From positions 1,488,001 to 1,552,000 of the forward strand of contig NZ_CP046444.1 of the NCBI RefSeq assembly GCF_014083945.1: a stretch of DNA of 64,000 bases, given 5' to 3'. The position numbers and the translations under genes were made by a program. Shown here piece after piece: positions 18,760 to 27,877 of the stretch. Origin of the DNA: Granulicella sp. 5B5 (GTDB taxonomy: Bacteria; Acidobacteriota; Terriglobia; Terriglobales; Acidobacteriaceae). The notes beneath the pieces are model-generated. The model was not told the origin of the DNA, did not search any database, and saw nothing but the letters and a program-made list of their open reading frames with translations. Within the stretch, counting starts at the first letter, position 1, and each line of letters starts with the position of its first letter.

Positions 18760-18827
18760 ACGACGCTGTCATAGCGATGTATACGACAGCTCGCCCACTG
18801 CGCCCTCGTCCGGACTGCCATAACCAC

Positions 18828-20399
18828 CTACGGCTGCTTTACGAGTTTCGCCCGCTCCGCTGCGGCGTCCGCCTTCCGCCCCTGCGCGTCATACACCTTC
18901 GCCAACCCCACATGGGCCTCGCTGTAGCTCGCGTCGTAATTCAGCGCATCCTTGAACTGCACCATCGCCCCTGCCACATCGCCGCTCTTCAGCAAACCCT
19001 CACCGGTATGCGTCGCCACCTCGGCGCGCTGCTCGTTCATATGCGCGCGCATCAACTCCGCTGCCTTATGCCGCTCCGCAACCGCCTCCGGCATCTTGTT
19101 CTCCTTCACATACACCGCTGCCAGCGTCAGGTGCACATCCGACTGGTCCGGCTGCTGCGCAATCGCCTCCGCCAGCGCCGCTTCGGCCTCCGGCAGCTTG
19201 TCCAGATGGTTGTAAACGCTCCCCAGCGTCGCCCACGCGTCGCCATTCTTCGGCCGCATATCCAGCGACGCCTTCAGTTCCCGCGCCGCTTCCGCATACC
19301 GCCCTGTCTGCATATAGAGCATCCCCAGCGCCAGCGGCGCCTCCGGCTCCTTCGCATCCAGCTTCGCCGCCTGCTCTAGTTCAGGAATCGCCCGCGCCGC
19401 ATCGTCCTGCATTTTGTACGCGAGCCCTAGATCGTAATGCACCTGCGCCGCATCCGGCTCCAGCTTCGCCGCTGCCTGCAGTTGCACCACCGCATCGTCC
19501 AACTGGTTTAGCTGCACATACGCCGCCGCCAGGTCCTCCAGCGCCGTTGCGTTCTGTGGGGCCATCTCCACCGCCCTCTGTAGCACAGGCACCGCGTCCT
19601 TCGCACGCTGCTCCTGTGTCAACGCCATACCCATGTTCGTCATCGCGTCCGCGTTCTGCGGCTGCGCCTGCAGCACTTTCTCGAACAGCCCCACCGCCTC
19701 CGGCACCCTGTCGCTGCGCTGCAACGCCAGCGCCAACTCATACATCGCACCTATATCTACCGAATGCTTTACCAAAAGCCCCTGCAGCACCGGGATCGCC
19801 TTCGCATCCTCGCCCGCGCGCTCCAGTGCCACGCCATACTGCAGCGCAATCACTTCACTTCGCGGGTCCAGCGCCGCCGCCCTTGCTATCTCCTTCAGCG
19901 CGTCCGGCTCACCTTGCGCCTGCATTGCCAGCCCCACATGCAGATGCATCCTCGCATCCATTGGCATCAATCTCGACGCCGCCACAAACTCCCGCTCCGC
20001 ATCCGCCCACTGCCTCTGTTGCGCATACAGAGACCCCAAATTGTCGTGCAGCGTCGCATCCTTAGGCGCGCTCTCCGACGCCGCCTTCATCTGCGCCGTC
20101 GCCTCTTCCAGCTTTCCCACTGTCGCCAGCGCAAACGCATACTGCTGCAATATGATCGGCGGCAGCGCTCTATGTTCTGCCGTCGCCTGCGACTCCATCT
20201 GCGCATACAAAGTCAGTGAAGCCGAAAACTCCCGCACCGCTTTCGCGTGGTCCCCCCGCGCCAGCGCCGCCTGCCCTGCACGAAATGCCCCCTCAGCCGT
20301 CTGCTGCCCCCACGCCATCGACGCCACACACAACAGCATGCAGCAGCAAACTCCCCACCGTGCCCACCTCCGCATCGCCCGCAAGCTCACATCGCTCAT
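18828..20399 (-). CDS. Exported tetratricopeptide-repeat protein
   Basis: A roughly 523-residue protein with a signal peptide (RRWARWGVCCCMLLCVASMAWG) followed by tandem TPR repeats over nearly its whole length, with the usual 34-residue period (AFRAGQAALARGDHAKAVREF, NLGSLYAQQRQWADAEREFV, MTNMGMALTQEQRAKDAVPVL, WATLGSVYNHLDKLPEAEAAL, HVGLAKVYDAQGRKADAAAE). It is all-helical, periplasmic or surface facing, and probably a protein-interaction scaffold. ATG 20399 was chosen; an in-frame GTG at 20417 and ATG 20375 are possible. It begins shortly after nadC stops (20445) on the same strand, and the cytochrome/TPR gene follows. Specific partners are unknown. Confidence 0.82.
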   Translation of the reverse strand: MSDVSLRAMRRWARWGVCCCMLLCVASMAWGQQTAEGAFRAGQAALARGDHAKAVREFSASLTLYAQMESQATAEHRALPPIILQQYAFALATVGKLEEATAQMKAASESAPKDATLHDNLGSLYAQQRQWADAEREFVAASRLMPMDARMHLHVGLAMQAQGEPDALKEIARAAALDPRSEVIALQYGVALERAGEDAKAIPVLQGLLVKHSVDIGAMYELALALQRSDRVPEAVGLFEKVLQAQPQNADAMTNMGMALTQEQRAKDAVPVLQRAVEMAPQNATALEDLAAAYVQLNQLDDAVVQLQAAAKLEPDAAQVHYDLGLAYKMQDDAARAIPELEQAAKLDAKEPEAPLALGMLYMQTGRYAEAARELKASLDMRPKNGDAWATLGSVYNHLDKLPEAEAALAEAIAQQPDQSDVHLTLAAVYVKENKMPEAVAERHKAAELMRAHMNEQRAEVATHTGEGLLKSGDVAGAMVQFKDALNYDASYSEAHVGLAKVYDAQGRKADAAAERAKLVKQP

Positions 20400-20444
20400 C
20401 GAACCAAACGATAGCACCCGCCATACGTCTTGCAGAAGCCCAAC

Positions 20445-21311
20445 CTAGGTCCCAATATCCAACCCCAGATCCAGCGCCCGCACACTATGCGTCAGCGCAC
20501 CTACCGAGATCACATCCACACCCGTTGCCGCAATCGCTGCAATCTTCTCCAACGTCACTCCCCCACTTGCCTCCACCAGCGCACGCCCCGCGATCAGCGC
20601 GACGCCCTCGCATAGCTGGTCATTCGTAAAATTATCCAGCAGCACCGTATGCACCCCCGCCGCCAGTACCGCCTCAATCTGGTCAAGCCGGTCGACCTCA
20701 ACCTCCACATGCACCGTATGCGGTAACCGGTCCTTCATCGCCTGTAGCGCCGCCGTTACATCGCCCACACCATTCGCCTTCAACACCGCAAGATGGTTGT
20801 CCTTCGCCATCACCGCATCCGACAGCGAATACCGGTGATTGTTGCCGCCCCCGCACCGCACCGCATATCTTTCCAGCACGCGCAGCCCCGGAGTCGTCTT
20901 CCGCGTATCCACAATCCGCGCCTTCGTCCCCGTCGCGGCCTTCACATACTGCGCCGTCATCGTCGCAATGCCACTCAACCTCTGCACCAGATTCAGCGCC
21001 ACGCGCTCCGCCTGCAGCACCCCACGCGCCGGTCCGCGCACCGCCGCAAGCACATCGCCGGCCATAAACGCATCCCCGTCGTGGACAACAAACTCCATCG
21101 CGATCTCCGCATCGGTCAGCGTCATCGCCGCGCGAAAGACATCCACACCGCACAATACCCCGGGCTCACGCGCCACCAGTTGCGCCGTCACCACAGCCGC
21201 CTCTGGAATCAGCGTCTGCGAGGTAATATCTCCCCACGGTGCATCTTCCTCCAGAGCCGCTAGCACAATCTTCGTCACCGCATCTTCAGGCAGCCTGCAC
21301 CACTCACTCAT
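20445..21311 (-). CDS. nadC: Nicotinate-nucleotide pyrophosphorylase (carboxylating)
   Basis: A 288-residue quinolinate phosphoribosyltransferase. It converts quinolinate and PRPP to nicotinate mononucleotide, CO2 and PPi, the third step of de novo NAD synthesis. Family landmarks: EDAPWGDITSQTL near the N-terminus, ERVALNLVQRLSGIATMT, VDTRKTTPGLRVLERYAVRCGGGNNHRYSLSDAVMAKDNH split across the active site, HVEVEVD, LLDNF, and VEASGGVTLEKIAAIAATGVDVISVGALTHS. ATG 21311 overlaps the nadB stop by 8 bp; an upstream frame extension to 21401 is rejected because it runs into nadB and lacks homology. Transcribed nadA-nadB-nadC. Confidence 0.95.
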   Translation of the reverse strand: MSEWCRLPEDAVTKIVLAALEEDAPWGDITSQTLIPEAAVVTAQLVAREPGVLCGVDVFRAAMTLTDAEIAMEFVVHDGDAFMAGDVLAAVRGPARGVLQAERVALNLVQRLSGIATMTAQYVKAATGTKARIVDTRKTTPGLRVLERYAVRCGGGNNHRYSLSDAVMAKDNHLAVLKANGVGDVTAALQAMKDRLPHTVHVEVEVDRLDQIEAVLAAGVHTVLLDNFTNDQLCEGVALIAGRALVEASGGVTLEKIAAIAATGVDVISVGALTHSVRALDLGLDIGT

Positions 21312-22854
21312 ATGCCGCCACCAGTACTTTCTCCGCACACACAATCGAGTGCTGCATCTCCACCCGTGTCTCAGGATAGTCCACTCTGTAGTGGGCGCCA
21401 CGCGACTCGCGCCGCTCCAGCGCCACCGTCACCATCGCCCGCGCAATCGTCAGCATGTTCGCGGTCTCCAGCTCAAACGCATTCGCCGACCGCCGGTTGC
21501 ATCCGCGCCAGCTCGCCATCTGCTCTGCTGCTTCGCGCAACCCATCGCGGCTGCGCTCAATGCCCACGCGGTTCCACATCAGCGTCTGCAGCTCGCCACG
21601 CTGCGCCTCGCGCGCGCCTCGCTCTTCGGTCATCGCCAACGCCAGCACCGCGCCTCTCACCTCGGGCCAGCGTCGCACATCGTCCTGCGGCAACTGCTCC
21701 GCGCACCGCCACGCATATACCAGGCTCTCCAGCAGCGAGTTGCTCGCCAGCCGGTTCGCACCATGCACCCCTGTACAGGCCACTTCACCCGCCGCATATA
21801 GCCCGGCAATCGACGTTCGCCCCCACAGATCCGTCTTCACTCCGCCCATCCAGTAGTGCGCCGCCGGAGTCACCGGCACTGGTTCCTTCGTCCAGTCGAA
21901 CCCGCGCGCCTTCACCGCAGCATCGATCGTTGGAAACCGCTTTGCCAGAAATCCCGCGCCCATCTCACGCTCCAGCCGTGCCGCATCCAGCAGCACCGGC
22001 TTGCCCCCTTGCAGGGCCATCTGCCATGCTATCGACCGCGCCACCACATCCCGCGGTGCAAGCTCCGCATCAGGATGCAGCTTCTGCATGAACCGCTCGC
22101 CCTTGGCATCCAGCAGCACGGCGCCCTCACCGCGGACCGCTTCGGAGATCAAAAACGTCTCCCGGGTAGCCAGCGCTGTCGGATGAAACTGATAGAACTC
22201 AATGTCCGCTAGCTGCACCCCGGCTCGTAGCGCCAGCGCCACGCCATCGCCCGTCGCCACAACCGGGTTCGTACTGTAGCGATACAGCTGGCCGGCCCCG
22301 CCGCACGCTAGAACCACTGCATCCGCATCCAGCACGCTGCGCTTCCCATCGTCGCTTAGTATCTCCAGCCCACGCGCACGTTCATCTTTTACCACCAGCT
22401 CGCACGCAAACGTATGCTCCATCACAAGCACATTCGCCGCACGCACCGCGCGCACCAGCGTCATCTCCAGGTTCAGCCCTGTAGCATCGCCGCCGGCATG
22501 GAGCACCCGCGCATGGCCATGCGCCGCCTCCAACCCGCGCGCCAGCTCACCTTCATGCGTATCGAATGCAACACCGAGCCGGATCAAATCACGAATCCGC
22601 AGCGGCCCCTCGCTGCACAGCACCTCCACCGCAGCGGCATCGCACAGTCCAGCTCCCGCACTCAACGTGTCCGCAATGTGCTCCGGCACGCTGTCGTCCT
22701 CAAACATCACCGCCGCAATGCCGCCCTGCGCCCAGCGAGTATTGCTATCTGCGAGCGCCGCCTTGGTCACCAGCGTGACCTCGCACTTGTCACTCAATTC
22801 CAGCGCGGCCACCAGCCCCGCAATGCCACTACCTACGACGACGACTCTCTTCAT
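21304..22854 (-). CDS. nadB: L-aspartate oxidase
   Basis: A 516-residue FAD enzyme that oxidises L-aspartate to iminoaspartate, step one of NAD synthesis. The dinucleotide-binding motif VVVGSGIAGLVAAL is at the N-terminus. SNTRWAQGGIAAV, ARVLHAGGDATG, LACGGAGQLYRYSTNP, EFYQFHPTAL and HYWMGGVKTD with GLYAAGEVACTGVHGANRLASNSLLE follow in the order of the succinate-dehydrogenase/fumarate-reductase flavoprotein fold. ATG 22854 overlaps the nadA stop (ATGA, 22851-22854). The open frame extends 72 codons further upstream inside nadA, but that part is an out-of-frame shadow. The product is passed to NadA. Confidence 0.95.
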   Translation of the reverse strand: MKRVVVVGSGIAGLVAALELSDKCEVTLVTKAALADSNTRWAQGGIAAVMFEDDSVPEHIADTLSAGAGLCDAAAVEVLCSEGPLRIRDLIRLGVAFDTHEGELARGLEAAHGHARVLHAGGDATGLNLEMTLVRAVRAANVLVMEHTFACELVVKDERARGLEILSDDGKRSVLDADAVVLACGGAGQLYRYSTNPVVATGDGVALALRAGVQLADIEFYQFHPTALATRETFLISEAVRGEGAVLLDAKGERFMQKLHPDAELAPRDVVARSIAWQMALQGGKPVLLDAARLEREMGAGFLAKRFPTIDAAVKARGFDWTKEPVPVTPAAHYWMGGVKTDLWGRTSIAGLYAAGEVACTGVHGANRLASNSLLESLVYAWRCAEQLPQDDVRRWPEVRGAVLALAMTEERGAREAQRGELQTLMWNRVGIERSRDGLREAAEQMASWRGCNRRSANAFELETANMLTIARAMVTVALERRESRGAHYRVDYPETRVEMQHSIVCAEKVLVAAYE

Positions 22855-24182
22855 GCACTCACCGTCGTCCCGGGCGAAGTCACAACCGACTTCGGCGGCA
22901 GTACGCTCAACATTCGCTCTAGCGCCACCCTCGCATGGATCGCAACCTGTTCCGACACTGTGATCTGGTTCAGCACCTCGCCGCGCAGCAGCCCTTCCAT
23001 CACCCACGCCAGATACCCCGGATGAATCCGGTACATCGTTGAGCACGGGCACACAATTGAGTCCAGGCAAAAAATCGTATGCTGTGGATGATCATTCGCC
23101 AGCCGCTGCACCAAGTTGATCTCCGTCCCGATAGCAAACGTCGTCGGCTCCACCGCCGCCTCAATCACCTTGCGAATATAGTCTGTCGATCCCGAAGCAT
23201 CCGCCGCGTCGACAACCTCCATAGGGCACTCCGGATGCACGATCACCTTCACCCCAGGATGCCGCTCGCGCGCGTTTTTGATCTGGTTCACCGTAAACCG
23301 CTTATGCACCGAGCAGAACCCATGCCACAACAACACGCGCGCATCGCGCAAAGCCTCCGCAGTATTGCCACCAAGTTCCTTGTTCGGGTTCCACATCGGC
23401 ATCTGCTCCAGCGGAATCCCCATCGCCTTCCCCGTATTCCGTCCCAAATGTTGATCAGGAAAAAACAGCACCCGCTGCCCACGCTCAAACGCCCACTTCA
23501 GCACTGCGCTCGCATTCGACGATGTGCAAACAATCCCGCCGCGCTCCCCGCAAAACCCCTTCAGCGCCGCCGACGAGTTCATATACGTCACCGGAATCAC
23601 CGGCACCCGCCCCGCCGCATCCGGCGCCGTCCCATATAGCTCTTCCTGCTGCTCCCAGCAATCCATCACCGAATCCAGATCGGCCATGTCCGCCATCGAG
23701 CATCCCGCCGCCAGGTTCGGCAGAATCACCTTTTGCTCCGGCCCCGACAGCATCTCCGCCGTCTCCGCCATAAAGTGCACACCGCAGAACACAATCGCCT
23801 CGGCCTTCGGACGCGTCTTCGTCGCCTGCGCCAGCTGGAATGAGTCGCCCACAAAGTCGGCATACTTCACCACCTCATCGCGCTGATAGAAGTGCCCGAG
23901 CACTACGAGCCGCTCGCCCAGTTCTGCCTTCGCCGCCAGAATCCGCCGGTTCAGCTCGTCCCTTGAAGCCTCGCGATACTCCCGCGGCAAACTCCCCTGA
24001 CGTGGCGTCGCTTCGGCCAAAGAGCGCGGCAGCACGTCCCACATCGACGCCCCCGGCCCATATCCTGGCTCTTTCGCATCCAGTTCCCAGGGCGCGTCAG
24101 CCAACGCCGCCGAACACGTTGTCACTACACCTGGCCGTTCGCCAATGCGAATCAGCTGGATCGTCTCTTCTACGGATGGCAC
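22851..24182 (-). CDS. nadA: Quinolinate synthase
   Basis: A 443-residue [4Fe-4S] quinolinate synthase that condenses iminoaspartate with dihydroxyacetone phosphate. Conserved stretches: VLGHFYQRDEVVKYADFVGDS, FCGVHFMAETAEML, NLAAGCSMADMAD, VTYMNSSAALKGFCGERGGIVCTSSNA, FFPDQHLGRNTG, VHPECPMEVVDAAD and IVCPCSTMYRIHP. Cluster-ligating cysteines are visible in GCSM, in HPECPM and in the last motif. The start is GTG 24182, with the strong ribosome site AGGAGAGG 5 nt upstream. The N-terminal ~75 residues before the core are longer than in Escherichia coli NadA (about 347 residues). First gene of the nadABC set. Confidence 0.95.
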   Translation of the reverse strand: MPSVEETIQLIRIGERPGVVTTCSAALADAPWELDAKEPGYGPGASMWDVLPRSLAEATPRQGSLPREYREASRDELNRRILAAKAELGERLVVLGHFYQRDEVVKYADFVGDSFQLAQATKTRPKAEAIVFCGVHFMAETAEMLSGPEQKVILPNLAAGCSMADMADLDSVMDCWEQQEELYGTAPDAAGRVPVIPVTYMNSSAALKGFCGERGGIVCTSSNASAVLKWAFERGQRVLFFPDQHLGRNTGKAMGIPLEQMPMWNPNKELGGNTAEALRDARVLLWHGFCSVHKRFTVNQIKNARERHPGVKVIVHPECPMEVVDAADASGSTDYIRKVIEAAVEPTTFAIGTEINLVQRLANDHPQHTIFCLDSIVCPCSTMYRIHPGYLAWVMEGLLRGEVLNQITVSEQVAIHARVALERMLSVLPPKSVVTSPGTTVSA

Positions 24183-24362
24183 GTTGCCTCTCCTCTTCTT
24201 TAGATAGAAGATGCTGCACAAAGCGCATTCGATTCCATCTCTAATAACTAGCCTAGTCCGGAACTACTTCCAACGCGAATCCCAAGTCGCAACCCATCGT
24301 AATTCTGCAGCTCGGACATGGTCCTTATTGAGAACCAGCTCCCAACTCTACGTCTGCCGGTC

Positions 24363-24375
24363 TATACTCAAATTA
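24363..24375 (+). promoter_or_regulatory. Candidate promoter -10 box before small exported protein
   Basis: TATACT at 24363-24368 lies 7 nt before the GTG at 24376. No convincing -35 hexamer or ribosome site is seen. The spacing resembles the LacI gene at 1302 and the cytochrome gene at 18745, so a leaderless transcript is possible. Confidence 0.3.
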
Positions 24376-24690
24376 GTGTTGAACCGCGCCAAAACGACGT
24401 CGCCGTGCCGCTGGCAGCTCCTGCTTAGCGCGCTATGCATCGCTCTCGTTTTTCTGAGCGGAACAGTTTCGGTTACACACTCGCATCAGAACTCAGCCGA
24501 CGACCATGGCACCTGCGGCCTCTGCGTTACGGCTCATGCAGTTGCTCAGATCGCCAGCGCTCCCGGTCAAGTTGTCCTCATCCAAGTTTTTCAGGATCTT
24601 GTACCGGGTGCGCCTATCACGCGGCCACGCACTTTTATCCACGCTCACCACTACACCCGTCCCCCACCTGTGTCTGCTCATCGCGCATAG
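24376..24690 (+). CDS. Small exported Cys/His-rich protein upstream of TonB receptor
   Basis: Product unrecognised; about 104 residues if it begins at GTG 24376. The frame is open upstream to 24211, but that part overlaps nadA. A basic start leads into a hydrophobic segment (WQLLLSALCIALVFLSGTVSV) and then a short mature part with HSHQNSADDHGTCGLCVTAH, a His/Asp/Cys cluster that could bind a metal, and a His-rich tail (FIHAHHYTRPPP). Small proteins of this H..D..CxxC..H type often precede TonB receptors in acidobacteria and recall DUF2946-like proteins; that comparison is from memory. The receptor gene begins 52 nt downstream, so joint transcription is likely. Metal handling for the receptor is a guess. 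Confidence 0.55.
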   Translation: MLNRAKTTSPCRWQLLLSALCIALVFLSGTVSVTHSHQNSADDHGTCGLCVTAHAVAQIASAPGQVVLIQVFQDLVPGAPITRPRTFIHAHHYTRPPPVSAHRA

Positions 24691-24742
24691 ATCGTATTCG
24701 ATCTCCAGACAAACAGGCCTCTAACCCATGGGAAGGCAGTGT

Positions 24743-27517
24743 ATGTACACGACTCGTCAGCGCGTCACACAGGTGGCGGTATCCTCTTCTCTATTCCTAC
24801 TCTTTTCCTTGATGGGCGCAGCAATCATACCCGCTGCTGCCCAGTCCGCAGGCAACTCCGCTACTATTTCCGGCACCGTTGCGGACTCCACAGGTGCAGC
24901 TATCCCCGGAGCCGCCGTCATTATCGAAAACCCCGTCAGTGGCTACAGCCGTAAGACCACCACCGATACAAGCGGTCATTACCAATTCGCGAATGTCCCG
25001 CTCAATCCCTATTCTCTCGTCACCACCGCATCCGGATTTTCTGGCTCCCACAAGGACGTCAAACTTGATTCTTTTGTGCCCGTCACCGCAAACATCACCC
25101 TTACGATTGGTTCTACTAACACCACAGTAGAAGTGGACGCAGGGGACCTTACGGAAAGTGATCCTACTTTTCATACTGATGTGGATCGTGGACTGTTCAA
25201 CAAACTTCCCCTTGAGAGCCAGTCCTCAGGCCTCAGCTCGCTAGTAACACTCGCTTCGCCAGGCGTCTCGGCCGATTCCAACGGCCTGTTTCACGGACTC
25301 GGTGACCACGCCTCGAACTCCTTTTCGATTGACGGGCAGTCCATTACAGATCAACAGAGCAAGGTCTTCTCTAACCAACTGCCGGTCAACGCCGTCCAAT
25401 CGATCGAGGTAATCTCGGGTGCTCCACCAGCAGAGTACGGCGGCAAAACCAGCCTCGTGATCGATGTGACGACGCGCTCAGGTCTCGGGGTCAACAAGCC
25501 AACTGGTTCAGTCACTGCTTCTTATGGCAGCTTCGGTTCCACTAACGGCACATTCGACATCAGCTATGGCGGGCCTAAGTGGGGTAATTTCTTCGAGATC
25601 GATGCTCTCAACACCGGTCGCTTCCTCGATCCCCCGGAGTTTACGGTCTTTCACGATAAAGGAAATGAGTACAACATCTTCGATCGAGTGGATCGACAGC
25701 TTACATCAGCAGATTCGGTTCACATTAACTTTTCAGTGAGTCGTTCGTGGTTTCAAACACCCAATGACTACGACAATCTGAATGTACAGAACGTCATCAG
25801 CGGTGGGGCCACTCCCAATCCTGTGTTCGGTTCGGTCGGAAATGCCGATCAACGCTCGCAGATTCTTACCTACAACATCGCGCCGGGTTATACGCGGACC
25901 ATTGGGGCGTCGGCCGTCTTCAACTTCGGCGCCTACGTGCGTCGCGATGCTTACAACTACTACCCAAGCAACAACCCGCTGGCTGATAAGTCCGCACCGA
26001 ACCTGCAGAATCAGTCGATCGGGCAGGCGCGGTCGCTGACCAATGCAGCCGTACATTCCGACTTCTCCTACACGCATGGCATCAACAGCTTCAAGATTGG
26101 TGGTTTGTATTCGCAGACGTTCCTACGAGAGAACGACACGCTTGGAGTCGTTTCGGCTTTCTTCAACGCTCCCTGCGTGGATGCTACTGGAGCTGCCGTT
26201 GCCGGGTTTAGTGATCCTAGTCAGTGCGCCAATTATGGCTACGTTTCCAATGATCCTTCGGTAGGCGGTACCTTCAACCCCGTGTTGTTGCCTTATGACC
26301 TTACGCGGGGGGGCGGGGAGTACAACTTCCTGGGGCGGACGGATGTGAAGGAGCTAGGGCTTTATGTCGAGGACAACATCAAGGCGGGCAACTGGCTGTT
26401 CAACCTCGGTATCCGCGGCGATCTATACAACGGGCTGACGGTACAGCGGCAGGCTGAGCCGCGCGTCGGTCTGTCGTACACGATCAAGCAGAGCGGGACC
26501 GTCTTGCGGGCGAGCTATGCGCGAACGCTGGAGACTCCCTTCAACGAGAACCTGGTGCTTTCCAGTGTTGGTTGCGGGAACGATGTCCTTGCTCCGCTGC
26601 TGCTTTGCACCTCTGGCGTTGGGACGACGCTGCAGCCCGGATTCCGGAACGAGTTCCATGCTGGATTGCAGCAGGCGTTTGGGAAGCATTTGGTGTTCTC
26701 GGGGGATTACATCTGGAAGTACACGCATAACGCGTTCGACTTCTCGGTGCTCGGAAATACGCCGATCACGTTTCCGATTGACTGGCACAACTCCAAGATT
26801 CCGGGGTTCGATCTGCGGGTTGACGTGCCGAACTACCACAACCTAACTGCTTATGTTGTTATGAGTTCCGTGGCAGCGCGATTCTTTCCGCCGCAGGTTT
26901 CGGGGGCGGGGGCTACGGTGGCTGCCGGGGGGGCCCTCTACCCCTTCCGTATCGACCATGACGAGCGGTACAACGAGACTACCCACGTCCAGTACACCTT
27001 GCCTGTCAAGCGGGCTCCGTGGGTGGCTGTGAACTGGCGGTATGATTCGGGGCTGGTGGCTGGTTCGGCGCCTTGCTATGGCGTGACGGACCCGAACAGC
27101 CTGTGCGGACCGGACTCGATCCTGATCAATGGTCAGCCGGGAATCAACCTGTCTGGGTTGACGGCGGATGAGCAGTTCCAGGCTGGACTGATCTGCAATG
27201 GGGTACATGCAACGCTGGCCAATGGCGGGTTTACGCAGTGCCTTGCCTCGCAGCTTACGTCGCGCCTGATCAACATCCCTGCTCCTGGAACCGAGGACGA
27301 CGACAAGAACCCGCCGCGCATTGCGCCGAGGAACCTGTTCGATGCCTCGATTGGCGATGATGACCTGTTCAAGGGAGATCGGTACAAGTGGAGTTTGCGG
27401 CTTACGGGCGTGAACATCCTGAACAAGTACGCGCTGTACAACTTCCTCTCGACGTTCAGCGGAACGCATTATGTGACTCCGCGGGCGCTGACTGCTGAGG
27501 TTGGCTTCCACTTCTAG
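24743..27517 (+). CDS. TonB-dependent receptor with carboxypeptidase-regulatory domain
   Basis: A 924-residue outer-membrane receptor. ATG 24743 has GGAAGG 6 nt upstream and gives a clean signal peptide ending at AAAQS; an earlier ATG at 24728 would place the ribosome site inside the gene. A CarboxypepD_reg-like beta-sandwich follows (SGTVADSTGAAIPGAAVIIENP, GHYQFANVPLNPY). Then come a plug domain (FSIDGQSITDQQSKVFSNQLP, QSIEVISGAPPAEYGGKTSLVIDVTTRSG) and a beta-barrel ending in an aromatic residue (EVGFHF). It probably imports a large substrate, glycan or siderophore, with energy from TonB. The substrate is unknown; the small Cys/His protein just upstream suggests a metal link. A strong terminator follows at 27541. 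Confidence 0.9.
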   Translation: MYTTRQRVTQVAVSSSLFLLFSLMGAAIIPAAAQSAGNSATISGTVADSTGAAIPGAAVIIENPVSGYSRKTTTDTSGHYQFANVPLNPYSLVTTASGFSGSHKDVKLDSFVPVTANITLTIGSTNTTVEVDAGDLTESDPTFHTDVDRGLFNKLPLESQSSGLSSLVTLASPGVSADSNGLFHGLGDHASNSFSIDGQSITDQQSKVFSNQLPVNAVQSIEVISGAPPAEYGGKTSLVIDVTTRSGLGVNKPTGSVTASYGSFGSTNGTFDISYGGPKWGNFFEIDALNTGRFLDPPEFTVFHDKGNEYNIFDRVDRQLTSADSVHINFSVSRSWFQTPNDYDNLNVQNVISGGATPNPVFGSVGNADQRSQILTYNIAPGYTRTIGASAVFNFGAYVRRDAYNYYPSNNPLADKSAPNLQNQSIGQARSLTNAAVHSDFSYTHGINSFKIGGLYSQTFLRENDTLGVVSAFFNAPCVDATGAAVAGFSDPSQCANYGYVSNDPSVGGTFNPVLLPYDLTRGGGEYNFLGRTDVKELGLYVEDNIKAGNWLFNLGIRGDLYNGLTVQRQAEPRVGLSYTIKQSGTVLRASYARTLETPFNENLVLSSVGCGNDVLAPLLLCTSGVGTTLQPGFRNEFHAGLQQAFGKHLVFSGDYIWKYTHNAFDFSVLGNTPITFPIDWHNSKIPGFDLRVDVPNYHNLTAYVVMSSVAARFFPPQVSGAGATVAAGGALYPFRIDHDERYNETTHVQYTLPVKRAPWVAVNWRYDSGLVAGSAPCYGVTDPNSLCGPDSILINGQPGINLSGLTADEQFQAGLICNGVHATLANGGFTQCLASQLTSRLINIPAPGTEDDDKNPPRIAPRNLFDASIGDDDLFKGDRYKWSLRLTGVNILNKYALYNFLSTFSGTHYVTPRALTAEVGFHF

Positions 27518-27540
27518 ACAGGATGTTTACAGGAGATGAG

Positions 27541-27575
27541 ACCGGCGAGCGAAGTCTGCTCGCCGGTTTTGTTTT
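27541..27575 (+). terminator. Terminator after TonB receptor gene
   Basis: ACCGGCGAGC and GCTCGCCGGT form a perfect 10-bp stem with the loop GAAGTCT, followed by TTTGTTTT, 23 nt after the receptor stop codon. It is the first part of intergenic element copy B. Confidence 0.9.
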
Positions 27576-27715
27576 GGGCGGGAGATCGATACCCCCTCCC
27601 CCCTCCGTATGTAGCGGGGGGGTCTAGCAGAATCATCGACTTACGGGGTGATCCCGGGGCTAAGTGACTGATTCTGTATATAGTTACGGGTATGATATGG
27701 AAAAGAAAGGGGTTA
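27541..27715 (+). repeat. Intergenic element copy B (terminator plus conserved tail)
   Basis: A ~175-nt element matching the minus strand of 14355-14530. After the terminator hairpin come a C-run/G-run segment (27592-27622), an imperfect inverted repeat (27628-27644 with 27660-27676, loop GGGGTGATCCCGGGG) and ATATAGTTACGGGTATGATATGG. Both copies begin directly after the last gene of a unit. The conserved tail beyond the terminator implies a processed RNA, a mobile element or a recombination site. From 27716 to 27877 nothing further is recognised. Confidence 0.8.
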
Positions 27716-27877
27716 AGGCAGAGAGCAGGGGATAGGGAGTAGAAAGCTGGTGATGGTTCCCCTAGTTCCAGTATAGCGGGTGGGGTGGGGTGAATGTGTT
27801 TTTCGTTTTTGGGGGCTATTAGGATTGTTTTGTTAGGGTTATGACGGGGATGAGGTTGTCAAGGGTTGACGGCAGTA

